Below, one piece after another: positions 1 through 5,492 of a stretch of DNA of 5,618 nucleotides. The position numbers were made by a program, and so were the translations under genes. The notes beneath the pieces were generated by a model, which saw only the letters and a list, made by a program, of their open reading frames with translations, searched no databases and was not told where the DNA came from. Origin of the DNA: Deltaproteobacteria bacterium (lineage in GTDB: Bacteria > Desulfobacterota > JAENJC01); assembly GCA_016208525.1 (NCBI GenBank), contig JACQYJ010000090.1:4968-10585 (forward strand). The letters are read 5' to 3'. The stretch's first letter is position 1. Each line of letters begins with the position of its first letter.

Positions 1-19
1 AAATTCTAAATCTTTTTTT

Positions 20-90
20 ACCGCAGAGGAGCAGAGGCACTGAGAAGAACCTTATAGATATCATTCTCTGCGTCTCCGCATCCCAGCGGT
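20..90. repeat. Diverged inverted-repeat element of the CTCTGTGG family
   Basis: The ends are complementary: ACCGC at 20-24 pairs with GCGGT at 86-90. Inside them, the left arm (gcagaggcactgaga) resembles the reverse complement of the right arm (tctctgcgtctccgc), with mismatches. The wording (cagagg, cactgaga) matches the better preserved element at 121-274, so I treat it as a decayed member of the same family. No coding signal is seen in positions 1-264. Confidence 0.5.
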
Positions 91-120
91 CAATCCAAGC
101 CCTTAGTTTGCTCTGTCTTA

Positions 121-274
121 TGAGCCTCTTGCAAAAGGCCTTAACCACAGAGGACACTGAGAAAATAATGAGATGCACAGAGAAAAAGTTATTAATATTT
201 AAGAAACATCTCAGTGTTTCTCTGCTTAAACTCTGTGAATTCTGTGGTTTGGATAGTTTTGCAATTACCTCTTA
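121..274. repeat. Palindromic intergenic repeat element, overlapping the nadD 3' end
   Basis: This is a long imperfect palindrome. TTGCAAAA at 129-136 pairs with TTTTGCAA at 257-264. Inside these, aaccacagaggacactgaga (143-162) mirrors the right-arm words ctcagtg, ctctgtg and ctgtggtt at 210-249. The right arm (201-274) matches 5497-5570 in the same orientation with 11 mismatches in 74 positions by hand alignment and no gaps. The homology runs over the nadD stop codon (265-267). The element has no transposase and is MITE-like or REP-like in form. In the nadD transcript it could fold into a large hairpin, but no T-run follows, so I do not call it an intrinsic terminator. Confidence 0.72.
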
Positions 275-909
275 TATAAGTCTTTTTTTATTATATATTC
301 TTCAACACCTAGGGGAAGAAGGTATTTTACAGACTTGCCGGCTTTCAGCCTCTTCCTGATATCGGTTGATGATATGTCCAGAAGAGTTATCTCTAAAAAA
401 ATCAGAGAATGACCGGATGCATGCCTATAACAACCTTTTTCCGCATCATAACAGAAGTCACTTCTCACTTCAAGGGGAAGCGACTCCCCAGGCGACTTAT
501 TTTCATAACCAGGTCTTGTCACTATTATGAAGTTGCAGAGAGAAAGGAACCTCCTGTACTCCTTCCAGTTGTCTATCTCAAAAAAGGCGTCAACTCCGAG
601 GATGAAATATATTTCAGCTTCCGGTTCTCTTTTCTTAACCTCATCAACCGTATCAACCGAGTAAGAAAACCCGCCCCTTTTCACCTCCATATCCGAAAAC
701 TCAAAGTAAGGGTTCCCCTCTATGGCGATCCTTGTCATCTCTATCCGTTCATAAGGCGTCTCCATTTCCTCCTTCCTCTTGTGAGGAGGATATGCGGATG
801 GAACGAACAGTACCCTGTCGAGAGAAAAGGCCTCCCGCACCTCCTCCGCTGTGCGCAGGTGGCCGAAGTGTATAGGGTTCAGTGTGCCTCCGAATATCCC
901 GATCTTCAT
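265..909 (-). CDS. nadD: Nicotinate-nucleotide adenylyltransferase (NadD)
   Basis: This cytoplasmic NAD biosynthesis enzyme transfers AMP from ATP to nicotinate mononucleotide, giving deamido-NAD. The 214-residue protein has the normal family length. The N-terminal nucleotidyltransferase signature GGTLNPIHFGH occupies residues 7-17, with the HxGH catalytic histidines at 14 and 17. FVPSAYPPHK (35-44), the ILGVDAFF...W segment (103-115), VTRPGY (130-135) and ISSTDIR (179-185) are the other expected family motifs, in order. The start is fixed: MKIGIFGGT is the usual N-terminus, and an in-frame stop lies six codons upstream. No clear Shine-Dalgarno sequence or strong promoter is visible on this strand. 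The gene points away from its neighbours, so it is not in their operon. The usual partner rsfS is not seen downstream in this window; repeats follow instead. The stop codon lies within repeat homology, although the protein end (EEYIIKKDLYKR) looks complete. Confidence 0.96.
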   Translation of the reverse strand: MKIGIFGGTLNPIHFGHLRTAEEVREAFSLDRVLFVPSAYPPHKRKEEMETPYERIEMTRIAIEGNPYFEFSDMEVKRGGFSYSVDTVDEVKKREPEAEIYFILGVDAFFEIDNWKEYRRFLSLCNFIIVTRPGYENKSPGESLPLEVRSDFCYDAEKGCYRHASGHSLIFLEITLLDISSTDIRKRLKAGKSVKYLLPLGVEEYIIKKDLYKR

Positions 910-970
910 AGATGCTGTGCATTCTTACATAACTCGTACTTTTTGACAATACTTATCAAGAATTTCCCCT

Positions 971-1004
971 ACCTCGAAGAGGTTTATATTGTGACTTGAC
1001 AAGT
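971..1004. promoter_or_regulatory. Two small palindromes, candidate operator for the PIN/UPF0175-like unit
   Basis: ACCTC-gaa-GAGGT (971-983) and ACTTG-a-CAAGT (994-1004) are both perfect short inverted repeats. The second overlaps the -35 hexamer of the promoter at 996-1024. Type II toxin-antitoxin operons are commonly repressed by the antitoxin at palindromes over their promoter, so these are reasonable operator candidates. Their half-sites differ and palindromes this short can arise by chance. Confidence 0.35.
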
Positions 1005-1024
1005 TGTATCATAAAGATTACATT
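996..1024 (+). promoter_or_regulatory. Sigma70-type promoter for the PIN-domain gene
   Basis: TTGACA (996-1001) is a perfect -35 hexamer. A 17-bp spacer separates it from TACATT (1019-1024), which matches the -10 consensus at four of six positions. The expected transcription start, about six to seven bases downstream, falls at roughly 1030-1032, at the ATG itself (1032). If this promoter is used, the first mRNA would be leaderless or nearly so. This agrees with the lack of a Shine-Dalgarno sequence before that gene. Confidence 0.6.
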
Positions 1025-1031
1025 ATGAGAC

Positions 1032-1520
1032 ATGAAAGTCGTTATGGATTCCGATTGCCTTGTGAAGCTGACAAAAGCTGAAGCCAAAGAGCTGGTAATC
1101 GAACATCTGGAAGTATATATTCCACCCCTTGTAAAAAAAGAAACGGTGGATGAGGCAAAAGAGCGAGGTTATCAAGACGCCTTTATAATAGAGGAGAATT
1201 TATCCAATAAAGGTTTGCATGTTGGGAAACACAAAAGAAAAGCAAGTTTCGCCGTACCTGTAGCAAAAGGAGAGTATGAGGTGATATCGCTATATTTAGA
1301 TGGAGGCTACGACGCTATCGCAAGCGATGACCGCAGATTCCTTAAGAAGCTTGCAGCTCTGGATATTCCGTACCTTACCCCGACTGCCTGTATTATTTAC
1401 CTGTTTAAGGCGGGAAAAATCGATAAACGGAAGGCTTTGAACATATTGGATGGCCTCAGACCATTCGTAAGCGATGAAGAATATATGATATCGAGGTTTT
1501 ACCTGGAGAGGAAATCATGA
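1032..1520 (+). CDS. PIN-domain protein, probable VapC-like ribonuclease toxin
   Basis: This 162-residue protein has the layout of a PIN domain, a Mg-dependent RNase fold with a cluster of acidic residues. VVMDSDCLVKL at the N-terminus supplies the first Asp (D6). A second acidic position lies near E37/E41, and E81/E83 precede a helix. The segment GGYDAIASDDRRFLKKL supplies D94 and D99/D100, followed by the DIPYLTPTACIIYLFKAGKI tail typical of the DUF3368-like PIN proteins. All expected acidic positions are present, so it looks intact. The start at 1032 is supported because an in-frame stop sits at 1026-1028; the next Met (residue 5) would shorten the first strand. No Shine-Dalgarno site is seen. 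The 3' end overlaps the next gene by ATGA, so the two are translationally coupled. The likely role is the toxin of a type II toxin-antitoxin pair; the RNA target cannot be inferred. The region appears more A/T-rich than the genes at 2009-5312. Confidence 0.78.
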   Translation: MKVVMDSDCLVKLTKAEAKELVIEHLEVYIPPLVKKETVDEAKERGYQDAFIIEENLSNKGLHVGKHKRKASFAVPVAKGEYEVISLYLDGGYDAIASDDRRFLKKLAALDIPYLTPTACIIYLFKAGKIDKRKALNILDGLRPFVSDEEYMISRFYLERKS

Positions 1521-1819
1521 GAGCAAAGGCATTGAGACTACCGGACCAGATACTTGACGCAGTCAGATTCGCTGAACAAAAAGATAAGATTGATGAGCCG
1601 ACGACCCTCAGGAAGTTTCTGAGGCTCGGGGCGGAGAAGTACGTGGGAGACAGTTATGCGAGGGGGGAGATAGGCTTAAGAGAAGCTGCCGATGTGTTGG
1701 ATATCTCGACAAGAGAGTCCCTTGAACTCTTCTGGAACATGGGCATAGCCGGAAATGTGGGTGCGGCAGAGGCCCTAAAGGCAATATCGGTGGTGGAAAA
1801 GCAGGCGAAGAGGAAATAA
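1517..1819 (+). CDS. UPF0175-like small DNA-binding protein, probable antitoxin
   Basis: This 100-residue protein probably neutralises the PIN protein encoded just upstream and represses the shared promoter. Residues 1-45 (KALRLPDQILDAV... then TTLRKFLRLGAEKYV) look like a ribbon-helix-helix segment: a short strand and two helices. Residues 48-78 (YARGEIGLREAADVLDIST, then RESLELFWNMGI) match the helix-turn-helix stretch characteristic of UPF0175 proteins, which are known partners of DUF3368 PIN proteins. The C-terminal tail is lysine-rich. The ATG overlaps the upstream stop as ATGA, and GGAGAGG at 1505-1511 is a good ribosome binding site five bases from the start. Gene order is toxin then antitoxin, the reverse of most vapBC operons. 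The family assignment comes from motif memory; the antitoxin role comes from context. Confidence 0.72.
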   Translation: MRAKALRLPDQILDAVRFAEQKDKIDEPTTLRKFLRLGAEKYVGDSYARGEIGLREAADVLDISTRESLELFWNMGIAGNVGAAEALKAISVVEKQAKRK

Positions 1820-2008
1820 TAAGGTCGGGTGGGGTTATGCCGAGCCGAATTGCTAAGGGGTGATTAGAGCGGGTTGAGAGGGGAAAAGAGGGGAAATTAG
1901 ATTTGGCTTTTGAAAAATGTGCAGTTGGATATCTATGGCTTCCACCTATATATCAAATTAACAAAGTCTGACCCCGCAGGTTTCTACATCAAGGAGGCGA
2001 TAAAGACG
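1820..2008. other. Intergenic spacer between the toxin-antitoxin pair and the large exported-protein genes
   Basis: There is no convincing gene or terminator here. A 10-bp tandem duplication places GAGGGGAAA at 1878-1886 and again at 1888-1896. The words agtctgacccc around 1965-1978 recall the CTGACCC core of the element at 5338-5485 and may be a relic, but the similarity is short. A weak TTGGAT...TATATA pair, 16 bp apart, lies near 1916-1943 and could be a promoter for the downstream pair; support is poor. In-frame ATG 1910 lies here but lacks a ribosome binding site. Confidence 0.4.
1991..1997 (+). promoter_or_regulatory. Ribosome binding site that fixes the start of the first large gene
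   Basis: AAGGAGG lies 11 bases before ATG 2009, and the following in-frame ATG is at 2012. It is a near-perfect Shine-Dalgarno sequence with slightly long spacing. Starting at 2009 exposes a signal peptide at the N-terminus, whereas starting at 1910 would bury it behind 33 unrelated residues. Confidence 0.75.
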
Positions 2009-3487
2009 ATGATGAAATTCAGGCCTTCCATTCTGATACTTTCTTTTATTACTGTTTCTTCTATCTTGACAACTGCTGCATCTCCTGATGACAAGCCGAC
2101 TAAAGAAAACGGCTCTTACATGGAAGATGTAATACCTCTCACAGCTGCCAACATTCGCGGCCATAAAATGCTTTACACGGAAGGTTGGTTCGTTGTCTCC
2201 TCCAGCGAAAAGGCCCTTGATTACGCAAAAGAAAAGTCCATCATATCCTCAAAAATGGCAATAAAGAGAGCTATTGAAAGGTCTTCTGAGCGCTCAAAAG
2301 AGTATGCAAAGGATGTCAAATCAGACGTCAGGGAGGGTGTCGAGACAGGGAAAGGTCTCTTAATGTCCGGCACAAAGCAGAGTGTGGATATCCTGAAAGG
2401 GACCCAGTCCCTGGCTGAGCTTGAGTATGCCTACGCAAAGGAGGGGTTCAAGAGGGGTTGGGGAAGGTTTATCCATGGGAACATTACCATCCGCCAAAGG
2501 ACAGAGGAGGATTTCAGGGAGATGGCATCCCTTCCTAAAAATTACTTCGGCTCGCTCAAAAGCGACTTCAGCAACCTCTGGGAGATCACGGAATCCGTCA
2601 ACGACAGGTTTGCCAGGAATATTGATACTTCCTGGGAGGCTGCCTTCAGAAAGGCAGGCAAAGAGTTCAAGGCCGAATATGAAAGGTCTGGCGAGGAGAA
2701 AAATTCTCTTACTGCCCTTGGCCCCATCCTTTACGGCTATCTTAAGGCCTTTTATCATGGTCTTGCAGCCCCTGCCTCAAAAAGCATTGTTAAAGCCGCG
2801 GTCTCAGGCGGCACACATGCGCTCTTCCTGCCGGCTGCCGCCACATCTGTTGCCGGAAGGACTGTCCAGTCGGCAGGTCTGACTATTTATTACACGACAA
2901 AGACCGGAGTAAATATAGTATCCCCAACAGTTGAGGCCGGGCTATTGACCTCCATGTCGCTGCTATCGGCAGGCTCTGTGCCGGTGACGTATGTCGCAGG
3001 GACGTCCATTGGGGCGATTAACCAGGTGACATATTCGACTGCCGGGCCTGTATATGGCGTAGGCGAAGGGGCCGTTAAAACAGCAGCCGACACCGGAAAA
3101 TATGTCGGCTTCCTGCTTTATGACGGGATTAAAGAGACCACAAAGGTGGCTATAAACCAGGCCCAGTCAGGGGTCGTCCTTGGATATAACGCAGTGACAG
3201 CTATCCCTGCACATCTGCTGATGGGCGCTCTGGATGGGGCGTTATTCCTTGCATGGGAAGGGCCGAGACTCGTAATTGCAGCAGCCAGGGGAGATATTGG
3301 CGGGCAGGACAAGGAACTGAAGGCCTCGGCAGGGGAGCTTCCGGTAGGGTCTGTTGTTGACCTCAACAGGCTTAGGGAGGCCGGGGGTGTGGAGGTAACG
3401 ATTATCTCCGAGGACCCAGCCGTTATAAAGGACGTATTGGAAAAATTGCCCTGCGATCTCAGGGAAGGGGGTGGCGCCTGTGAATAG
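2009..3487 (+). CDS. Exported protein of unknown function, paralogue of the next gene
   Basis: I do not recognise this 492-residue protein. It begins with a Sec-type signal peptide: MMKFR, a hydrophobic core (SILILSFITVSSILTT), and probable cleavage after Ala24. It has no lipobox. The mature part starts with GHKMLYTEGWFVV (from residue 51), then a long charged, probably helical segment (about 66-150) rich in Lys, Glu, Ser and Ala. FRKAGKEF begins at residue 213. A Gly/Ala/Val-rich, weakly hydrophobic stretch runs from about 245 to 410 and includes IVSP at 303-306. A C-terminal module starts WEGPRLVI (416) and contains GSVVDLNRLREAGG. These landmarks recur in order in the downstream gene. No catalytic or metal-binding motif is visible. 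The start at 2009 is chosen from the AAGGAGG site and the signal peptide. The 3' end overlaps the next gene by 8 bp. A periplasmic or outer-membrane-associated envelope protein is likely; the role is unknown. Confidence 0.82.
   Translation: MMKFRPSILILSFITVSSILTTAASPDDKPTKENGSYMEDVIPLTAANIRGHKMLYTEGWFVVSSSEKALDYAKEKSIISSKMAIKRAIERSSERSKEYAKDVKSDVREGVETGKGLLMSGTKQSVDILKGTQSLAELEYAYAKEGFKRGWGRFIHGNITIRQRTEEDFREMASLPKNYFGSLKSDFSNLWEITESVNDRFARNIDTSWEAAFRKAGKEFKAEYERSGEEKNSLTALGPILYGYLKAFYHGLAAPASKSIVKAAVSGGTHALFLPAAATSVAGRTVQSAGLTIYYTTKTGVNIVSPTVEAGLLTSMSLLSAGSVPVTYVAGTSIGAINQVTYSTAGPVYGVGEGAVKTAADTGKYVGFLLYDGIKETTKVAINQAQSGVVLGYNAVTAIPAHLLMGALDGALFLAWEGPRLVIAAARGDIGGQDKELKASAGELPVGSVVDLNRLREAGGVEVTIISEDPAVIKDVLEKLPCDLREGGGACE
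3461..3470 (+). promoter_or_regulatory. Ribosome binding site for the lipoprotein gene, inside the upstream coding region
   Basis: AGGGAAGGGG precedes two in-frame GTG codons, at 3471 and 3480. The 3480 start lies nine bases from the end of this purine run, a normal distance. GTG 3471 directly abuts it. I therefore prefer 3480, which also gives a typical short lipoprotein n-region (MNSAAKW). The alternative start would add three residues and would not change the lipobox. Confidence 0.55.
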
Positions 3488-5312
3488 TGCAGCTAAATGG
3501 TTGGCAGTCCTTGTTGCAATTAGCATTACCTCTTGCGCCACGACTGGAGACGACCCGCTTAAAAAAACTAAGAAGCTGGCGAGGGAGGGGCATCTATCCC
3601 TTTACAGGAACGGGGCATTCAACGTACCTTCAACATCCATCACCCTGATCCCTCCTGCGCCGTCCGCATACGAGTTTGCTACGGAGCTTATGGGCCACAG
3701 AGCAAAAGAGTCTTTTCTCCTCGCCCTTAAGCGTGCCTCTGAGTCAGTATACGTGGTCTCCGAAGGGACTGAGCTTACCTTTAGCATAGCTAAGGAGATC
3801 AGGGAAGGCTCAACAAGCGGCGCAGACGAGATCAGGCGGCTTTCGAGGGAAAGCGGCGCCCTCCTTATATATCGCTCTTCCGAACTGGGGAGGAACATTG
3901 TAGGGAAGTCGTGGGAGTTCTCAAAGGAGACATACGCGGATATGGAGAGGATGGGCGCCTCAATTGCGAAGGGGTCAGTGAAAAAGGGTGAATCTATTGA
4001 AAGGAAGGGTGTAGCTCAGGGGAAAGAAATGGCCGGGGCCTCCATCGAAATGGCTGGAAAGGTCTCGGAGAAAAGCCTGAAAAGGGCTGGCGCCTCTGCA
4101 ACCTATGCAAAGGAGTCGTTCGTGCTCGGGTATGCGGCCCTGCCGGCCAGGACGAAGGAAAGGGCGAGTAAGGTAGGAGACAGCCTTAACGACCTCAATC
4201 TCGTAAAAATTATAAAGGAAGAGGATGAGAGGCGAAGCAGGTGGGCAGGGAAGACGGTAGACCTCTTAGGAGAAACTGTTTACGGATACAGTGGAAAGGT
4301 GTCAGAGACCTTCGGAAAGGCAGGGGAGGAGTTCAGGGAGACTTATAGGACTTCGGGGTTAAGCCTTGCAGCCCTTAAATCTCTGAGGTATGTGATACAG
4401 GCGGTCTTCTGGGATGCGACAGTTGAGCCTATGGCAAATATCACAGCCGCCTCGGTCGGTTACATAGCGGTCAATACTGTGGCCTTTCCTGTCATGGTGG
4501 TGACGAGGTCCGGGGTTGCGACAACGAATGTGGCTATCGAGGTCGCATGGAACAGCGCCGGCGCCGGATACGATATCGTGGCGCCTTCGGCCACTGCCGC
4601 AATGGCTGGGCTTTACAGCCTTGTTGACTTGAGCGGCTCCCATCTTTTTGCCGCAGCCGCCGCAACCACCGGAAACATTGTAGGTTACAGCGAGGCAGGA
4701 ACCGCAAAGGTCGCAGGGCTTGTGGTGAAAGGCGGAGGGTATGCGGCCGGGAAGGGCGTTCAATATATCGGCGCGCCGCTTGCCGCCGCAGGGGTTGCAG
4801 TAGGGAGCGGGACAGTGGGCACGGCCGTTGCCGTGGGAGAAGCTGCTGCAGGAGGAACTATCCTTGTAACTGGTGAGGCCGCCTCTCTATCTACAAAAGG
4901 GGTCGGTCATGTTGTCAGCGGCGCGACGGTTGTTGCCGGAACCACTGCATCAGCAGGCGCAGGCGGCGCATACGGCATATATCAGCTCTCAAAGGCGGTT
5001 GCAGTCCCAGCAGGGTATGAGTTTGGCGGAGGGATGGTGCTCGGTTACGAGACCCTTTCACAGCTGGGAGCGCAGACGATCCTCGCCGCATCTGATGCGA
5101 CATATATGGTGCTTTCCCTTGAAGGCCCAAGATGGGTGATCTATGCAGTCAAGGGGAAGACTGGTAAGGGTGAGGACCTCCAGACCGGAGCGATACTGGA
5201 CATGAAAAAGATGCAGGAAGCCGGAGAGGAGATATATTATATCCCCGCGTCGGATGATGAGATGAAAAAGGTGGTCAACTCCGCTTACGAAAACCTGCCT
5301 GAGCTGAAATAG
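3480..5312 (+). CDS. Predicted lipoprotein of unknown function, longer paralogue of the upstream gene
   Basis: I do not recognise this 610-residue protein (613 if GTG 3471 is used). A lipoprotein signal peptide ends at lipobox ITSC with acylated Cys19, so membrane anchoring is expected. Asp24-Asp25 are at +5/+6 rather than +2, so they are not the classic inner-membrane retention signal. GHLSLYRNGAFNV (from residue 37) matches the upstream protein. Charged helical segments follow, including an 11-residue periodic stretch (159-214), then FGKAGEEF (278), DIVAP (365-369), a Gly/Ala-rich region (405-499, about half Gly plus Ala) and LEGPRWVI (547 onward) with GAILDMKKMQEAG. The FxKAGxEF to IVxP distance is 88 residues here and 90 upstream, so the pair is colinear there. 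This copy is longer in the helical and Gly/Ala segments. It starts within the upstream gene, which implies translational coupling. No enzymatic motif is visible. Confidence 0.82.
   Translation: MNSAAKWLAVLVAISITSCATTGDDPLKKTKKLAREGHLSLYRNGAFNVPSTSITLIPPAPSAYEFATELMGHRAKESFLLALKRASESVYVVSEGTELTFSIAKEIREGSTSGADEIRRLSRESGALLIYRSSELGRNIVGKSWEFSKETYADMERMGASIAKGSVKKGESIERKGVAQGKEMAGASIEMAGKVSEKSLKRAGASATYAKESFVLGYAALPARTKERASKVGDSLNDLNLVKIIKEEDERRSRWAGKTVDLLGETVYGYSGKVSETFGKAGEEFRETYRTSGLSLAALKSLRYVIQAVFWDATVEPMANITAASVGYIAVNTVAFPVMVVTRSGVATTNVAIEVAWNSAGAGYDIVAPSATAAMAGLYSLVDLSGSHLFAAAAATTGNIVGYSEAGTAKVAGLVVKGGGYAAGKGVQYIGAPLAAAGVAVGSGTVGTAVAVGEAAAGGTILVTGEAASLSTKGVGHVVSGATVVAGTTASAGAGGAYGIYQLSKAVAVPAGYEFGGGMVLGYETLSQLGAQTILAASDATYMVLSLEGPRWVIYAVKGKTGKGEDLQTGAILDMKKMQEAGEEIYYIPASDDEMKKVVNSAYENLPELK
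3954..4121 (+). repeat. Region encoding 11-residue amphipathic repeats in the lipoprotein
   Basis: The encoded protein reads as consecutive units starting with Gly: GASIAKGSVKK, GESIERKGVAQ, GKEMAGASIEMA (12 residues), GKVSEKSLKRA and GASATYAKESF. The DNA itself has diverged, so the periodicity is at protein level. Eleven-residue periods with alternating charged and small or hydrophobic residues occur in amphipathic helices such as those of apolipoproteins and LEA proteins; that comparison is structural only. Confidence 0.5.
4692..4976 (+). repeat. Low-complexity Gly/Ala-rich segment of the lipoprotein
   Basis: Residues 405-499 contain 23 Ala and 24 Gly in 95 residues by hand count, with Val and Thr as the next most common. 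KGVQYIG and KGVGHVV recur 48 residues apart, which suggests an internal duplication. The corresponding region of the upstream paralogue is about 68 residues shorter, measured between IVxP and EGPR. Small residues spaced through a hydrophobic stretch would suit close helix packing or membrane insertion, but neither is proven. Confidence 0.45.
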
Positions 5313-5337
5313 AAAAAGTGTTTATGCCCTAGTGCGA

Positions 5338-5485
5338 AAAGGGTCAGGTCTCCATTTCTCATTTTTTAAGAGTCCACATTTTTTACACCGGAGTATGTTA
5401 TGCGTAACGGCCTATCCATTTTTTCTCCTTGATGATAAAGTCGCCTTTATCTTTAGATTTATGAAATATGGAGACCTGACCCTTT
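5338..5485. mobile_element. MITE-like or REP-like element with 18-bp perfect terminal inverted repeats
   Basis: aaagggtcaggtctccat (5338-5355) is the exact reverse complement of 5468-5485. The 112-bp interior is A/T-rich, has no convincing gene, and contains a small partial palindrome gttatgcgtaac near 5397-5408. Imperfect pairing continues a few bases inward from both ends. There is no transposase, so it would be non-autonomous. Similar GGGTCAGGTCT ends accompany REP-associated tyrosine transposases in some bacteria; that link is from memory. Lying 25 bp after the lipoprotein stop, its transcript could form a long stem that affects the mRNA 3' end, but there is no T-run of an intrinsic terminator. 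Confidence 0.7.
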
Positions 5486-5492
5486 ATCTCCC

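Noticed and set aside
20..274. Regular CTCTGTG-type words as a possible CRISPR array
   Set aside because: The words are unevenly spaced and occur in both orientations as arms of palindromes, with no uniform spacers and no cas genes.
108..359. 83-codon plus-strand open frame across the left repeat
   Set aside because: It is a translation of the palindromic repeat and the nadD 3' end. Its similarity to the peptide from 5332-5616 comes from repeated DNA, not protein conservation.
409..999. 196-codon open frame antisense to nadD
   Set aside because: nadD has unmistakable family motifs on the other strand; this frame shows no family features.
1910..2008. 33-residue N-terminal extension of the first large protein from ATG 1910
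   Set aside because: There is no Shine-Dalgarno site before 1910. The start at 2009 has AAGGAGG and exposes a proper signal peptide.
4359..4763. Cys/Gly-rich 134-codon frame antisense to the lipoprotein gene
   Set aside because: The apparent Cys and Gly richness follows from antisense reading of Ala/Gly-rich codons. The opposite strand encodes the protein with paralogous landmarks.
265..5312. A defence or conflict island built around the PIN protein
   Set aside because: Only a standard two-gene toxin-antitoxin pair is visible. The large proteins carry export signals and no nuclease, helicase or protease motifs, so a cytoplasmic defence role is not supported.
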